Shown here: in pieces, positions 29,892-38,285 of the stretch
Layout of the letters: every line of letters begins with the position of its first letter
Numbering within the stretch: position 1 is the first letter of the stretch
Assembly: GCA_945862325.1 (NCBI GenBank)
Contig: CAMAXZ010000017.1
Coordinates: 1 to 64,000 of the forward strand
Direction: 5' to 3'
Length of the DNA: 64,000 bases
From: Klebsiella pneumoniae
GTDB taxonomy: Bacteria; Myxococcota_A; UBA796; SXON01
Made by a program: the position numbers and the translations under genes
Notes under the pieces: generated by a model
Told to the model about the DNA's origin: nothing
What the model saw: only the letters and a program-made list of their open reading frames with translations
Database searches by the model: none

Positions 29892-30277
29892 TCCTCCTGC
29901 TCGCCGTGGCCTGCTCGGGTTCCCCCGCCGATCCGGACGCCGGCTTCGCGGTCGTGGGCACCTCCCCCGCCGACGGCGCGGTCGACGTCGTCGAGGCGCA
30001 CATCCCCGAAGTGTGGTTCAACGCCGCGAGCGACCCCGCCGCCTGTACGACCGACACCGTGCGCATCGACGCGCTCTACGCGGACGGCTCCGTGGCGTTC
30101 GCGGTGCCGCTCGGCCTCGAGCCCATCGACGGCGGCGTGAAGCTCCGCCTCCGACCGGAGGAAGTTCTGCCCGAAGGCTGGTCGTACGCGCTCACGGTGG
30201 CCGACGGCGACGCCGGCTGCGCGAGCACCGCCGGCGACGTCGTGCGGCCGCACCTCTCCACCTTCCTCGTGCCATGA
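29888..30277 (+). CDS. Small lipoprotein with Ig-like (Big_5-type) domain
   Basis: 129 residues. A short signal MILLLAVACSG ends at a lipobox Cys. The domain reads VVGTSPADGAVDVVEAHIPEVWF, the opening of bacterial Ig-like domain 5, and ends near RLRPEEVLPEGWSYALTV, the closing strand of the same fold. These domains are structural modules in surface proteins. The ATG at 29888 is chosen over the longer track start because it gives the signal peptide and the ATGA overlap. Confidence 0.7.
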   Translation: MILLLAVACSGSPADPDAGFAVVGTSPADGAVDVVEAHIPEVWFNAASDPAACTTDTVRIDALYADGSVAFAVPLGLEPIDGGVKLRLRPEEVLPEGWSYALTVADGDAGCASTAGDVVRPHLSTFLVP

Positions 30278-31953
30278 GCGCCATGACGCCGCTGCTCGCC
30301 CTGCTCGCCTGCGCACCGAACGCCGCGAAGCCGCAGGACTCGGACTCCGGCTACCTGTTCGTCGACACCGGGCTGTTGCCGGACGACTCCGCCGACAGCG
30401 GCGACTCCGGGCTCGACACCGACACGGCCTCCGCCCCAATCGATCTAGGACTGTGGCCGAGCGGGCTCGACCTCGCGCCAGGGGGCGTCGTCGCGATGCG
30501 GCTCGTCTCCGTGGACGCGGACGGGGTCCGCACCGCGGGGCCCGCCGCCACGTGGTCGAGCTCGGACGCCACGATCGCCGCCGTCGACCCCGACGGCGTC
30601 GTGACGGCGCTCGCGGCCGGCGCCGTCACCGTGCGCGCCCGCGTCGGCGACGCCGAAGCCGCGGCCGACCTCCGCGTTCGGGACGACGGTACGCTGACGG
30701 TGCGGGTGGTCGATCCGGCGACCGGGGCCCCGCTCGAAGGCGCCTCGGCGCGCGTGGAGGGCGGCCAGACCGTCGTCACCGGCGCGGACGGCGTCGCGAC
30801 GATCCCCGTCGAAGGGGGGGCGCCGGTCACCCTGACCGTCTGGTCGGACGACTCCTGGGACACGGTCAGCGTCGTCGACATCGCCGCCCGCGCGCTGGTG
30901 CTGCCGCTCCGGGCCAAAGCGAGCAGCGACGGCTGGGACGCGACCATCGCCGGGTCGGTCGATCACGCGGGGGTGCCCGCGGCCGCCTGGGACGAGATCG
31001 GCGTCGGGATTGCCTTTCCAACGGTGCAGGGGCCCCTCGGCGCGCTGTTCGTCGACGCCCTCTTCGGCGCCGCCCGCACCGTCACGGTGTTCGGCGCCGA
31101 CATGGAAGCGCCGAGCAACCTGTTCCTCCGCGACACGCCGACCTACGCGGCCCCGGCGCGCGCCGGCACCGTCGGCGCGTGGGCGCTCGCCGGCCCCGTC
31201 GCGGTCGCCGATGCCACCGCCGGCCTCGCAGGGGCGGGCGACGCCCTCGCCCTGCTCCTCTCCGATCCGTCGGCGCTCCGCTGGGGTTGGACGGGCGGTG
31301 GCGCCGCGGCGGACGGCAGCGTCGCCGCGCTCGACCTCGCGCCGGCCTCCACACTCGACGGGTCGGTCCCGGTGTCGCTCCCGGCGTTGCCGGACGGCTT
31401 CGCCGGTGACGAGCCCTGGCTCGTCCTCGTCGCCGACGCGCGCGCGGCCGAGGGGTGGGTGCCCGTCGGAATGGGCGTGGGGCGGGGCGCGTTCACCGTG
31501 GCGATCGTCGAGGGCCTCGACGGCGCCACCGGCCGGGCGGCGCAGGCCACGACCCAGGTCGGCGGGGTCGGCAGCGGGGGCGCCGCGGTGACGGTGATGG
31601 GGACCGAAGACGAGGTTGGAGCGATCCTCTTCCCGGAGGCCCCCTCCGTGCCCACCATTGACGCGTGGGCGCCCGCCACCCGCGCGCTCACCCTGTCCAC
31701 GCCGTCGGGCGCCGATTGGGTCCGCGTCCGATTCACCGACGACCGCAAGCGCGTCCACGATCTGCTCGTCCCGCCCGACTGGTCCGGGGTCGTCCCGACC
31801 GGGTTCCCACAGTTCCACTACGTCCAATCCGACATCACCGTCACGACGGCGCGGGCCCTCACCGGGCACCGCGAGTCCTGGGCCGCCGGGGGCGCGCTCG
31901 AGCCGCGCGACGTCGATCCGGAGGCGATGTCTCGAAACACGAGGCCCCACTGA
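30274..31953 (+). CDS. Lipoprotein with bacterial Ig-like (Big_2-type) domain
   Basis: 559 residues. Signal MSAMTPLLALLACAPN, then an Asp/Ser-rich linker (DSDSGYLFVDTG, DTDTAS). From about residue 55 a Big_2-like module follows: SDATIAAVDPDGVVTALAAGAVTVRA. Then a carboxypeptidase-regulatory-like module (VRVVDPATGAPLEGASARVEGG) and a large C-terminal beta-rich region I do not recognise. The ATG at 30274 overlaps the previous stop; MTPLL at 30283 is an alternative. It is last in the lipoprotein chain, one base before the phosphoglucomutase start. Confidence 0.75.
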   Translation: MSAMTPLLALLACAPNAAKPQDSDSGYLFVDTGLLPDDSADSGDSGLDTDTASAPIDLGLWPSGLDLAPGGVVAMRLVSVDADGVRTAGPAATWSSSDATIAAVDPDGVVTALAAGAVTVRARVGDAEAAADLRVRDDGTLTVRVVDPATGAPLEGASARVEGGQTVVTGADGVATIPVEGGAPVTLTVWSDDSWDTVSVVDIAARALVLPLRAKASSDGWDATIAGSVDHAGVPAAAWDEIGVGIAFPTVQGPLGALFVDALFGAARTVTVFGADMEAPSNLFLRDTPTYAAPARAGTVGAWALAGPVAVADATAGLAGAGDALALLLSDPSALRWGWTGGGAAADGSVAALDLAPASTLDGSVPVSLPALPDGFAGDEPWLVLVADARAAEGWVPVGMGVGRGAFTVAIVEGLDGATGRAAQATTQVGGVGSGGAAVTVMGTEDEVGAILFPEAPSVPTIDAWAPATRALTLSTPSGADWVRVRFTDDRKRVHDLLVPPDWSGVVPTGFPQFHYVQSDITVTTARALTGHRESWAAGGALEPRDVDPEAMSRNTRPH

Positions 31954-31954
31954 C

Positions 31955-34072
31955 ATGAACGCCGACTCGCTTCACGCCGCCTTCGAACGCCTGTCCGTGC
32001 GCCCCGAGGTGCGCGCTTCGGCGCTCCGCAACCTCGAGCGGTGGATGACCGCCGACACCTTCGCGGCGTACCGCCCGCAGATCGCGTCGATGATCGCGCG
32101 CGAGCGTTGGGAGGTCCTGCTCGACAGCTTCTACCAGGTGATCCCGTTCGGCACCGGGGGCCGCCGCGGGCCGGTCGGCGTCGGGCCGAACCGGTTCAAC
32201 CCCTACACCCTGGCGGCGAGCGTGCAGGGCCACGTGGCGTTCCTGCGCACGCGGTTCGGCGCCGGGCCGCTCACCGTGGTCATCGCCTACGACGTGCGCC
32301 GCTACCGCGACGCCAACGGCGTCTACGACCCCACGGTGCCGAACCCCTGTCTCGGGCTGTCCTCCCGAGACTTCGCGGAGCTGGCCGCCGGCGTCTACGC
32401 CGCGAACGGCGTTCGCTCGGTGCTCCTGGCCCCCGAGTCCGACACCTACGTCAGCACCCCCGAGCTGTCGTTCGCGATTCGGAGCCTGCGGGCCGCCGGC
32501 GGGCTGAACGTGTCCGCGTCGCACAACCCGCCCGACGACAACGGCGGCAAATTCTACGACGCCGAGGGCGGACAGGAGGTGCCGCCCCGCGACGAAGCGA
32601 TGGCCGCGCTCGTCGACGCCGTCGACGACATCCGCGCGATGTCGTACGCCCAGGCGCGCGCCGAGGGGTGGGTCACCCCGTACCCCGCGGCGTGCCACGA
32701 CGCGTACGTGGCGGCCAACCTCGCCACGTCCCTCGTCCCGAATCGCGACGCGCACGTCGTGTTCACCGGGCTGCACGGCACCGGCGACACCACGGTCGTC
32801 GAGGTGCTCCGCGCGGCGGGCTTCCGCGTGGACGTCGAGCCCACACAGGCCGCCCACGACGGCAGCTTCCCCAATGTCCCGTTCCGCACCCCGAACCCCG
32901 AGGTGCGTCAGAGCATGGACCGCGCGGTGGCGCTGGCGAAGGAGCTCGGCGCAGACCTCGTGATGGCCTGCGACCCCGACGCCGACCGCCTCGGCCTGTG
33001 CGCCCGCGGCCCCGACGGCAATTTCCGGTTCTTCACCGGCAACGAGATCGCCGCGCTCGTCGCCGAGCACCGCCTCGCCCACGGCCGCTGGGAGCGCCCG
33101 ATCGTGATGAAGACCGAGGTCACGAGCGACCTCGTGGCGCGGGTCGCGCGGTTCCACGGCGCCCAGGTGGTCGGCCACCTCATGGTCGGCTTCAAGTACA
33201 TCGGCGCCGGGCTGCACGCGCTCGAGACGACCGGCGCGTTCGGAGGCGCCCACGGAGGCCTCGGCGACTTCGTCGTCGGCGTCGAAGAGTCGCACGGGGT
33301 GCTCGTCACCCCGGCCATCCGCGACAAGGACGCGGCGGGCGGCGCGCTCGCCCTGGCGGAGCACGCGGCGCTGTTGAAGGGCGAAGGCCGCACGCTCGTG
33401 GACGCGCTGGAGGGCCTGTGGCGCCGTGTCGGCTACGTGCACAACGAGCTCGTCAGCACGGTGATGCGCGGCGCCGCGGGCAAGGCGCGCATCGAGCAGA
33501 TCCAGGCGACCATGCGGGCCAATCCGCCGACCCACGTCGGCGCGCGCGCGGTCACCGCCGTGCACGATCGCGCCGACCCGGCGGGGCCGCTCGGGCCGCT
33601 GAAGAGCGGGTCGGACGCCGCGAGCCGCGACGTGCTGGTCATCGAGCTGGGGGACGAGGCCCGTCTGCTGCTGCGACCGAGCGGCACGGAGCCGAAGAAC
33701 AAGATCTACGTCGAATATCGAGGCACGCCCGGGGCCGATCCGACGACGGAGATCCCGCGCTGCGCCGCCGAGGCGCGGGGCATCGCCCGCGCGTTCACCC
33801 AGGACATGTTGCGGCGGGTCGGCATCGAGCTGCCGGAGTGGGCGTTGTACGTGAGCGACCTCGTCGCGATCGAGCAGAAGTCCCACTTCGCGGAGTCGCT
33901 CCTGCCCGGCGTCCTCGCGCGCCTCGACGATCCTGCCCTGCCGACGTGGCTCGACGCCGAGCTTCGGCCGTACGGGAAGGACCCGCGGGCGCTCGTGGCG
34001 GACGCCGTGCGCGCATGGGCGGCGCTCGGCCACGCCGACGCCGCTCGGGTCGCGGCGGCCTTCGGCGCCTGA
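31955..34072 (+). CDS. Phosphoglucomutase/phosphomannomutase
   Basis: 705 residues, longer than the usual 450-580 because of added N- and C-terminal helical segments. Catalytic phosphoserine is in LNVSASHNPPDDNGGK, the metal-binding loop is CDPDADRLG, the sugar-binding loop is VGVEESHGV, and the phosphate-binding loop is LRPSGTEPKNKIY. It interconverts hexose-1- and 6-phosphates. The last 140 residues after the phosphate loop are an extra helical part of unknown role. The gene starts one base after the lipoprotein stop and may be read from the same transcript. It is convergent with the HAD gene. Confidence 0.9.
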   Translation: MNADSLHAAFERLSVRPEVRASALRNLERWMTADTFAAYRPQIASMIARERWEVLLDSFYQVIPFGTGGRRGPVGVGPNRFNPYTLAASVQGHVAFLRTRFGAGPLTVVIAYDVRRYRDANGVYDPTVPNPCLGLSSRDFAELAAGVYAANGVRSVLLAPESDTYVSTPELSFAIRSLRAAGGLNVSASHNPPDDNGGKFYDAEGGQEVPPRDEAMAALVDAVDDIRAMSYAQARAEGWVTPYPAACHDAYVAANLATSLVPNRDAHVVFTGLHGTGDTTVVEVLRAAGFRVDVEPTQAAHDGSFPNVPFRTPNPEVRQSMDRAVALAKELGADLVMACDPDADRLGLCARGPDGNFRFFTGNEIAALVAEHRLAHGRWERPIVMKTEVTSDLVARVARFHGAQVVGHLMVGFKYIGAGLHALETTGAFGGAHGGLGDFVVGVEESHGVLVTPAIRDKDAAGGALALAEHAALLKGEGRTLVDALEGLWRRVGYVHNELVSTVMRGAAGKARIEQIQATMRANPPTHVGARAVTAVHDRADPAGPLGPLKSGSDAASRDVLVIELGDEARLLLRPSGTEPKNKIYVEYRGTPGADPTTEIPRCAAEARGIARAFTQDMLRRVGIELPEWALYVSDLVAIEQKSHFAESLLPGVLARLDDPALPTWLDAELRPYGKDPRALVADAVRAWAALGHADAARVAAAFGA

Positions 34073-34086
34073 GGCGTCGCCGGGCG

Positions 34087-34725
34087 TCAGTCCCGAAAGG
34101 GCACGTCGTACGCGCGCAACGCGCCCTCGAGAGCGTCGAGGGTGCGAACGGACACCGTCGCGCCTACGGGCGGAGGTACGTCCCAGCCCACGCCGATCAT
34201 CGGCCACCCGGCCGCCACAGCGGCGCCCACGTCCGCGGGACCGTCGCCGACCATGACCCCGTCGCGCGCCGCGAGGCGCGCCGCGGCCTCGCGGAGCGGC
34301 GCCGGGTCCGGCTTGCGGGTCGGGAGGGTGTCGGCGCCGAGGACGACCGAGAAGTATCGCTCGAGGCCGAGCGCGTGGACGCAGCGAAGCGCGAGGCGCT
34401 CCGGCTTGTTGGTGACGATGGCCATCGGGGCGTCGATGCGCGCGAGCAGCGCCGGCAGCGCCGCGGGCCACACCCGCGTGCGCACCGTGAGGTGACGCGC
34501 ATAGTCTTCGAGGAACGCCGTGAGCATGGCGTCGTCGGCGACGCCGCCGGCCGCGGACGCGCACTGATCGAGCAGGCGCCGCGCGCCTTCTCCGATGAAC
34601 CCCCGCACCCGGGCCTCCCCGAGCGCCGGCAGGCCGCGCGCGACGAGCGCGCGATCGACCGCGGCGGCGATGTCGCCGGCGCTGTCGATCAGGGTGCCGT
34701 CCAGGTCCCACGCGACGATGCGCAT
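34087..34725 (-). CDS. gph: HAD-family phosphatase, phosphoglycolate phosphatase-like
   Basis: 212 residues. Motif I is DLDGTLIDSAGD (nucleophile and acid Asp), motif II is IVTNKP, motif III Lys lies in LPTRKPDPAPL, and motif IV is MVGDGPADVGAA. An alpha-helical cap is inserted after motif I. This is the phosphoglycolate phosphatase/PgmB group; the precise substrate cannot be told from sequence alone. The start overlaps the stop of the DUF1460 gene by one base. Confidence 0.87.
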   Translation of the reverse strand: MRIVAWDLDGTLIDSAGDIAAAVDRALVARGLPALGEARVRGFIGEGARRLLDQCASAAGGVADDAMLTAFLEDYARHLTVRTRVWPAALPALLARIDAPMAIVTNKPERLALRCVHALGLERYFSVVLGADTLPTRKPDPAPLREAAARLAARDGVMVGDGPADVGAAVAAGWPMIGVGWDVPPPVGATVSVRTLDALEGALRAYDVPFRD

Positions 34726-35813
34726 CAGAGCTCCGGCGCCGGGTCGGCGGCGGCCTGGGCGGCGAGCGCCGCCACGTAGGCCGGGACCACCTCTGGCAAG
34801 GGACCGTCCGCCGACGGCAGCGCGGGCAGATCGAGCGGGGACGGGCCGAGCGCCGACACGCGGGGACCCTGCTCACGTGGAAAATAGAGGGCGATCCCGA
34901 GGGACCGCCAGTTCACGAAGTCCCGGAGGTGGTTGACGTACCAGTCCAGCCGGTCGTCGCGCACGAGCTGTTGCCCCATCCGCGTCGCGTGCCGCACCTT
35001 GACGCCGGAGGCGTCGCGCACGACGAGGCCGATGTGGGTGACCACGATCGGCACCCACGGCCGCGGCTGTCGGAGCGTGAGCAGGATCGTCCCATCCGGG
35101 ATCGCCGAGACCGCGGCCGCGGCCGCCACGAGGTCGAGGTAGCGCAGCGACCAGGTGCCGACCGGCAACGCCGCGTCCGGCACGGCGAACAGCCGGCGAC
35201 GTCCCCAGTTCGCCCACACCTGGGGCGTGACGGTCTTCTCGAGGGTTCGGGCGGGCCCGACGCGGTCCGTGATGTCGGCGAGGACGCCGGACGCCACGGC
35301 GCCGGGGATCCAGCTCGCCTCCATGAAGTGCCGCCGGGTGTCGTACGCGCGCGCTTGGTCGCCCCAGCGCAACGCGTCCCGAACCGCCGGCGCGTAGAGC
35401 GGGTCGGCCGCGACGGCGATGCCGAGCACCTCCTCCACGAACGTGAGGCAGTCGAACGCGTCGTAGCGGCCCGGCGGGTCGGCGTCGCGACCGACGCCCT
35501 CTCCCGCGGCCTCGTTGACGTAGGGCGCCCCCAGCAGCCCGCGGCTCGCGGCCTCCATGCGCTCGGCGATCGGCCGCGCGCGGACGCCGCGCACCGCCTG
35601 CACGATCGCGTCGGGGATCGTCCACCGCTCGTGATCGATCGGGGGTGGCGGCCAGCCGGGCCCGGGCACCTTGGGCGGGACGAGGGCGGGCGCCGCGGCA
35701 GCCGGCGCGTCTGACGGCGGGCCGCCGGCCGCAGAAGGCTCGGCCGATGGCGCCACGTCGTCCGCGCGCGCCAGAGCGGACATCGCGACGATGAGAATGA
35801 AACCGAGGATCAT
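34725..35813 (-). CDS. DUF1460 N-acetylmuramoyl-L-alanine amidase-like protein
   Basis: 362 residues. Signal MILGFILIVAMSALARADD, then an Ala/Pro linker, then the DUF1460 (NlpC/P60-related) domain with catalytic Cys in YDAFDCLTFVEEVLG and His in IVVTHIGLVV. Such proteins cleave or bind peptidoglycan peptides in the periplasm. The C-terminus is Pro/Ala-rich. It follows the DUF4388 gene closely on the same strand. An ATG start is used with no clear Shine-Dalgarno in the short gap. Confidence 0.85.
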   Translation of the reverse strand: MILGFILIVAMSALARADDVAPSAEPSAAGGPPSDAPAAAAPALVPPKVPGPGWPPPPIDHERWTIPDAIVQAVRGVRARPIAERMEAASRGLLGAPYVNEAAGEGVGRDADPPGRYDAFDCLTFVEEVLGIAVAADPLYAPAVRDALRWGDQARAYDTRRHFMEASWIPGAVASGVLADITDRVGPARTLEKTVTPQVWANWGRRRLFAVPDAALPVGTWSLRYLDLVAAAAAVSAIPDGTILLTLRQPRPWVPIVVTHIGLVVRDASGVKVRHATRMGQQLVRDDRLDWYVNHLRDFVNWRSLGIALYFPREQGPRVSALGPSPLDLPALPSADGPLPEVVPAYVAALAAQAAADPAPEL

Positions 35814-35819
35814 CCTCGA

Positions 35820-37172
35820 CTACATGCCGAGGCGATGCTGATAGCCGGCGATGCGCTCGAGCATCGATTCGAGCCGCGGCTCGTCGAGGGCCTCGCCGGC
35901 CGCGCCCAGCGCGCGCTCGATGAGGTCGCCCAGCGCGCGATCGAGCAGGCGACGCTGCTCGGTTGCCGGCCGCCGACGCAGGTTCTTCAGCACCTGCGCG
36001 ATCGGCAGGCGCCCGTCCAGGCTCGGCTCGACGTTCTTGAACAGGAGCGCGTGCGCCCCGGAGCTGCCCTCGATGAGGAGCTGCAGCTGGGCCTGACCCG
36101 CGCCGCTGCCGTCCACCGCGTCGAGCGCGGCGCACACGGTGGCGCAGACGTCGTTCAGGACCTCGAGCTTGCGCGCCGCCTCGTCATCGTGGAGCTTGGG
36201 CCCCGAGAAGTTCAGCGAGATGGCGCCCGACTCGCGCGCGGCGGCGTCGGCCTCCTCCATCTCGATGACCGTCTCGGTCGACGCGAGCAACGGCACGAAC
36301 GGCGCGCGCTCGGCGTCGGTGACCTCCACACGGTCGAGCAGCGCGCGCTCCGTGGTGAAGTCGCCGCCCATGCGGGACGTGTCGTAGTCTTGAAACGCCG
36401 CGAGCTCGTCGAACGGCTCGTCGGCGCCGCGGCGACCCTCGCGCGCTGCCGCCGGGGCGGCGACCTCGGCCTCGGGGTCGGCCTGGCGCGGCGGCGTGCG
36501 GGTGGACTCCGCGAACCGCACCACGCCCGAATCGAGCAAGGTCCGCACGACCGCGAGGGTGCGACCGGACTCGCGTGGGCTCAGGCGCAAAACTTCGTAG
36601 AGCGCGCGCCCGCCCTCGGCGAGGGACACGATGGCGCGCTGGACGCCGTCGGAGCGCCGCTCGGCCGCCCGCGGGCCGGGGACGAGCGCCACGTCGAGGT
36701 ACGGCTCGAACGCGCGCACGAGCTCCGCGAGCGCGGCGAGCTCCTCCACGAGCGCCCGCGAGTCGTGACCGACCTGGATGTTGTCGGTGAACACGGCGTC
36801 CATCGGCGTCAAACGGAGCGCTTCGCCGCCCGCCAGGAACTGGAGCAGATTCTCACGAAAGCGCTCGTGCAACAGCGCCGTGACGACGTCCTCGGCGACC
36901 GCGTCGAACAGCGCCTCGGACAACGACCCGCCCTGCCCCACCGCGACCCGCACGCGCTCGATCGCCTCGGCATCCGCCGCGCGCGCGTTGGACAGGAGCT
37001 CGACGACACGAGGCGCGTCCTCGGCGGTGTGCGCCGCGAGGACCTCGCCCATCATCACGTAGACCTGGTGACGGCCCAGAGGGGTCTCCGCGGAGATCAT
37101 CCCCGTTCGTCCGGCGTCGAGCCACGAGACGAGCGTCTCCCGTGGACTCGTGGTCACCTCCGACGACGCCAA
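35820..37172 (-). CDS. Cytoplasmic protein with DUF4388-like domain
   Basis: 450 residues, no signal peptide. The N-terminal 100 residues (LVSWLDAGRTGMISAETPLGRHQVYVMMGEVLAA) match the DUF4388/PATAN-like domain found in myxobacterial regulatory proteins. A helical middle with an acidic linker and a C-terminal helical domain follow. The start is a TTG at 37172 with GGAG about eight bases upstream; a GTG seven codons in is less likely because its Shine-Dalgarno would be too close. A good promoter (TTGACC-N17-TAGCAT) precedes it. Confidence 0.72.
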   Translation of the reverse strand: MASSEVTTSPRETLVSWLDAGRTGMISAETPLGRHQVYVMMGEVLAAHTAEDAPRVVELLSNARAADAEAIERVRVAVGQGGSLSEALFDAVAEDVVTALLHERFRENLLQFLAGGEALRLTPMDAVFTDNIQVGHDSRALVEELAALAELVRAFEPYLDVALVPGPRAAERRSDGVQRAIVSLAEGGRALYEVLRLSPRESGRTLAVVRTLLDSGVVRFAESTRTPPRQADPEAEVAAPAAAREGRRGADEPFDELAAFQDYDTSRMGGDFTTERALLDRVEVTDAERAPFVPLLASTETVIEMEEADAAARESGAISLNFSGPKLHDDEAARKLEVLNDVCATVCAALDAVDGSGAGQAQLQLLIEGSSGAHALLFKNVEPSLDGRLPIAQVLKNLRRRPATEQRRLLDRALGDLIERALGAAGEALDEPRLESMLERIAGYQHRLGM

Positions 37173-37204
37173 TACCCGCTCCCGCGCCTCAGCCGCGCTG
37201 ATGC

Positions 37205-37233
37205 ATGCTACCGGCCCGCACGGGCGCGGTCAA
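37205..37233 (-). promoter_or_regulatory. Promoter of the DUF4388-like gene (TTGACC-N17-TAGCAT)
   Basis: A TTGACC -35 and TAGCAT -10 at the ideal 17-base spacing sit upstream of the gene on the minus strand. This is among the best-matching promoters in the window, with a leader of about 25-30 bases. Confidence 0.65.
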
Positions 37234-37271
37234 ACCGCAGGCGCCCGCCGGGGGCCGACATCACAATCGCC

Positions 37272-37859
37272 TCACGACGCGGCGAGCACACGGGCGTCGT
37301 CGCCGAGCGCGTCGAGCAGGCGGTCGCGGGCGCGACTCAACCGAGACATGACCGTCCCCAACTTGATGCAGAGCGCCGACGCGATCTCGGAGTAGCTGAG
37401 GTCCTCGTAGTAGCGCAGCATCAGGATGTCGCGGTGATCGGCGGTGAGGCGACCGATCGCCGCGATGATCTCGTCCTGACGCTCGCCCCCGAACACCGCG
37501 TCGATCGGGTCGGCGAGGAGCGCCTCGCTGCGGGGGGTCGCGGCGAGGATGCTGTCCCGGCGACGGCGGTCACGGACCAGGTTGAAGCAGAGATTCCTGG
37601 TGACCCGGTACAGCCAGGCCTGGATCCGGAAGTCAGGCTCGAACAGCCGCGGCTCGCGCATCGCCTTGATGAACACCTCCTGCACCACGTCGCGCGCTTC
37701 GTGCGCATCTTTCAAGATGCACCACGCGTGCACGTAGAGCCGCTCCTCGAAGCGCTCCACGAGCATGGACATCGCGTGCGACCGGTCTCCGCCCGCGACG
37801 CGCTTGACGGTGTCTTCGCTCCATCCGGCCTGCGCGTTCTCGTTTCGGTGCGACTCCAT
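37272..37859 (-). CDS. ECF-type RNA polymerase sigma factor
   Basis: 195 residues. Region 2 contains [19 protein letters not shown] and [16 protein letters not shown]. Region 4 has [24 protein letters not shown] and an HTH ending [15 protein letters not shown]. No anti-sigma gene is adjacent, unlike the sigma gene at 15434, so control may be transcriptional or by partner switching. GGGAGGAAC precedes the ATG. It is divergent from the KH-protein gene; the DUF4388-like gene downstream has its own promoter. Confidence 0.92.
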   Translation of the reverse strand: MESHRNENAQAGWSEDTVKRVAGGDRSHAMSMLVERFEERLYVHAWCILKDAHEARDVVQEVFIKAMREPRLFEPDFRIQAWLYRVTRNLCFNLVRDRRRRDSILAATPRSEALLADPIDAVFGGERQDEIIAAIGRLTADHRDILMLRYYEDLSYSEIASALCIKLGTVMSRLSRARDRLLDALGDDARVLAAS

Positions 37860-37943
37860 GTTCCTCCCGCCGACAGCGTGATGCGACCCGCTGTCGTTCC
37901 ATGTACGCGCGGACCCGCCCGGGCTTGCACCGGGTGACGCAAC

Positions 37944-37972
37944 TTGACGGAAGGCGCCGTCGCTCCGATGAT
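37944..37972 (+). promoter_or_regulatory. Putative promoter of the KH-protein gene (TTGACG-N17-GATGAT)
   Basis: TTGACG and GATGAT are 17 bases apart and the -10 ends six bases before the ATG at 37979. There is no Shine-Dalgarno, so the mRNA may be leaderless. Confidence 0.42.
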
Positions 37973-37978
37973 GTCCAG

Positions 37979-38272
37979 ATGGACGCCAGCAGGGCAGTGG
38001 AAGCAGTGGACGGCGCGAGCAAGGACGTTGTCGAGATCAAAGCGCTGGTCGAGGCGATCGTGAAGGCGATCGTCGACCGGCCGGATCAGGTGCGCGTGGT
38101 GGAGATCGAGGGCACCCAGGCGTGCGTGCTCGAGCTCGTCGTCGCGCCCGAAGACGTCGGCAAGGTGATCGGCAAAAAGGGCATCCACGCCGACGCCATC
38201 CGACGCATCGTGCACGCCGTCGGTGGCAAGAACAAGAAGCGGTACGTCCTCGAGATCCTCGAAGGTCGCTGA
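37979..38272 (+). CDS. khpA: KhpA-like RNA-binding protein (KH domain)
   Basis: 97 residues. The C-terminal 70 residues are a single KH domain: [37 protein letters not shown] with the GxxG RNA-binding loop GKKG, and [14 protein letters not shown]. KhpA/YlqC-type proteins are small RNA chaperones, often acting with KhpB (Jag). The track start at 37901 is longer but unsupported; the ATG at 37979 gives the usual length and sits after the promoter. It is convergent with hutU. Confidence 0.85.
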   Translation: MDASRAVEAVDGASKDVVEIKALVEAIVKAIVDRPDQVRVVEIEGTQACVLELVVAPEDVGKVIGKKGIHADAIRRIVHAVGGKNKKRYVLEILEGR

Positions 38273-38279
38273 GCGACCT
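38263..38279. terminator. Palindrome at the khpA/hutU convergent junction
   Basis: AGGTCGC-TGA-GCGACCT is a perfect seven-base inverted repeat centred on the khpA stop codon. It could act as a bidirectional terminator for the convergent genes, but it lacks a T-run in either direction and the stem is short. Confidence 0.3.
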
Positions 38280-38285
38280 CGTGGC

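Noticed and set aside
31859-34876. 1005-codon antisense ORF opposite the phosphoglucomutase gene
   Set aside because: Overlaps the phosphoglucomutase gene with intact catalytic loops and the lipoprotein end; shadow.
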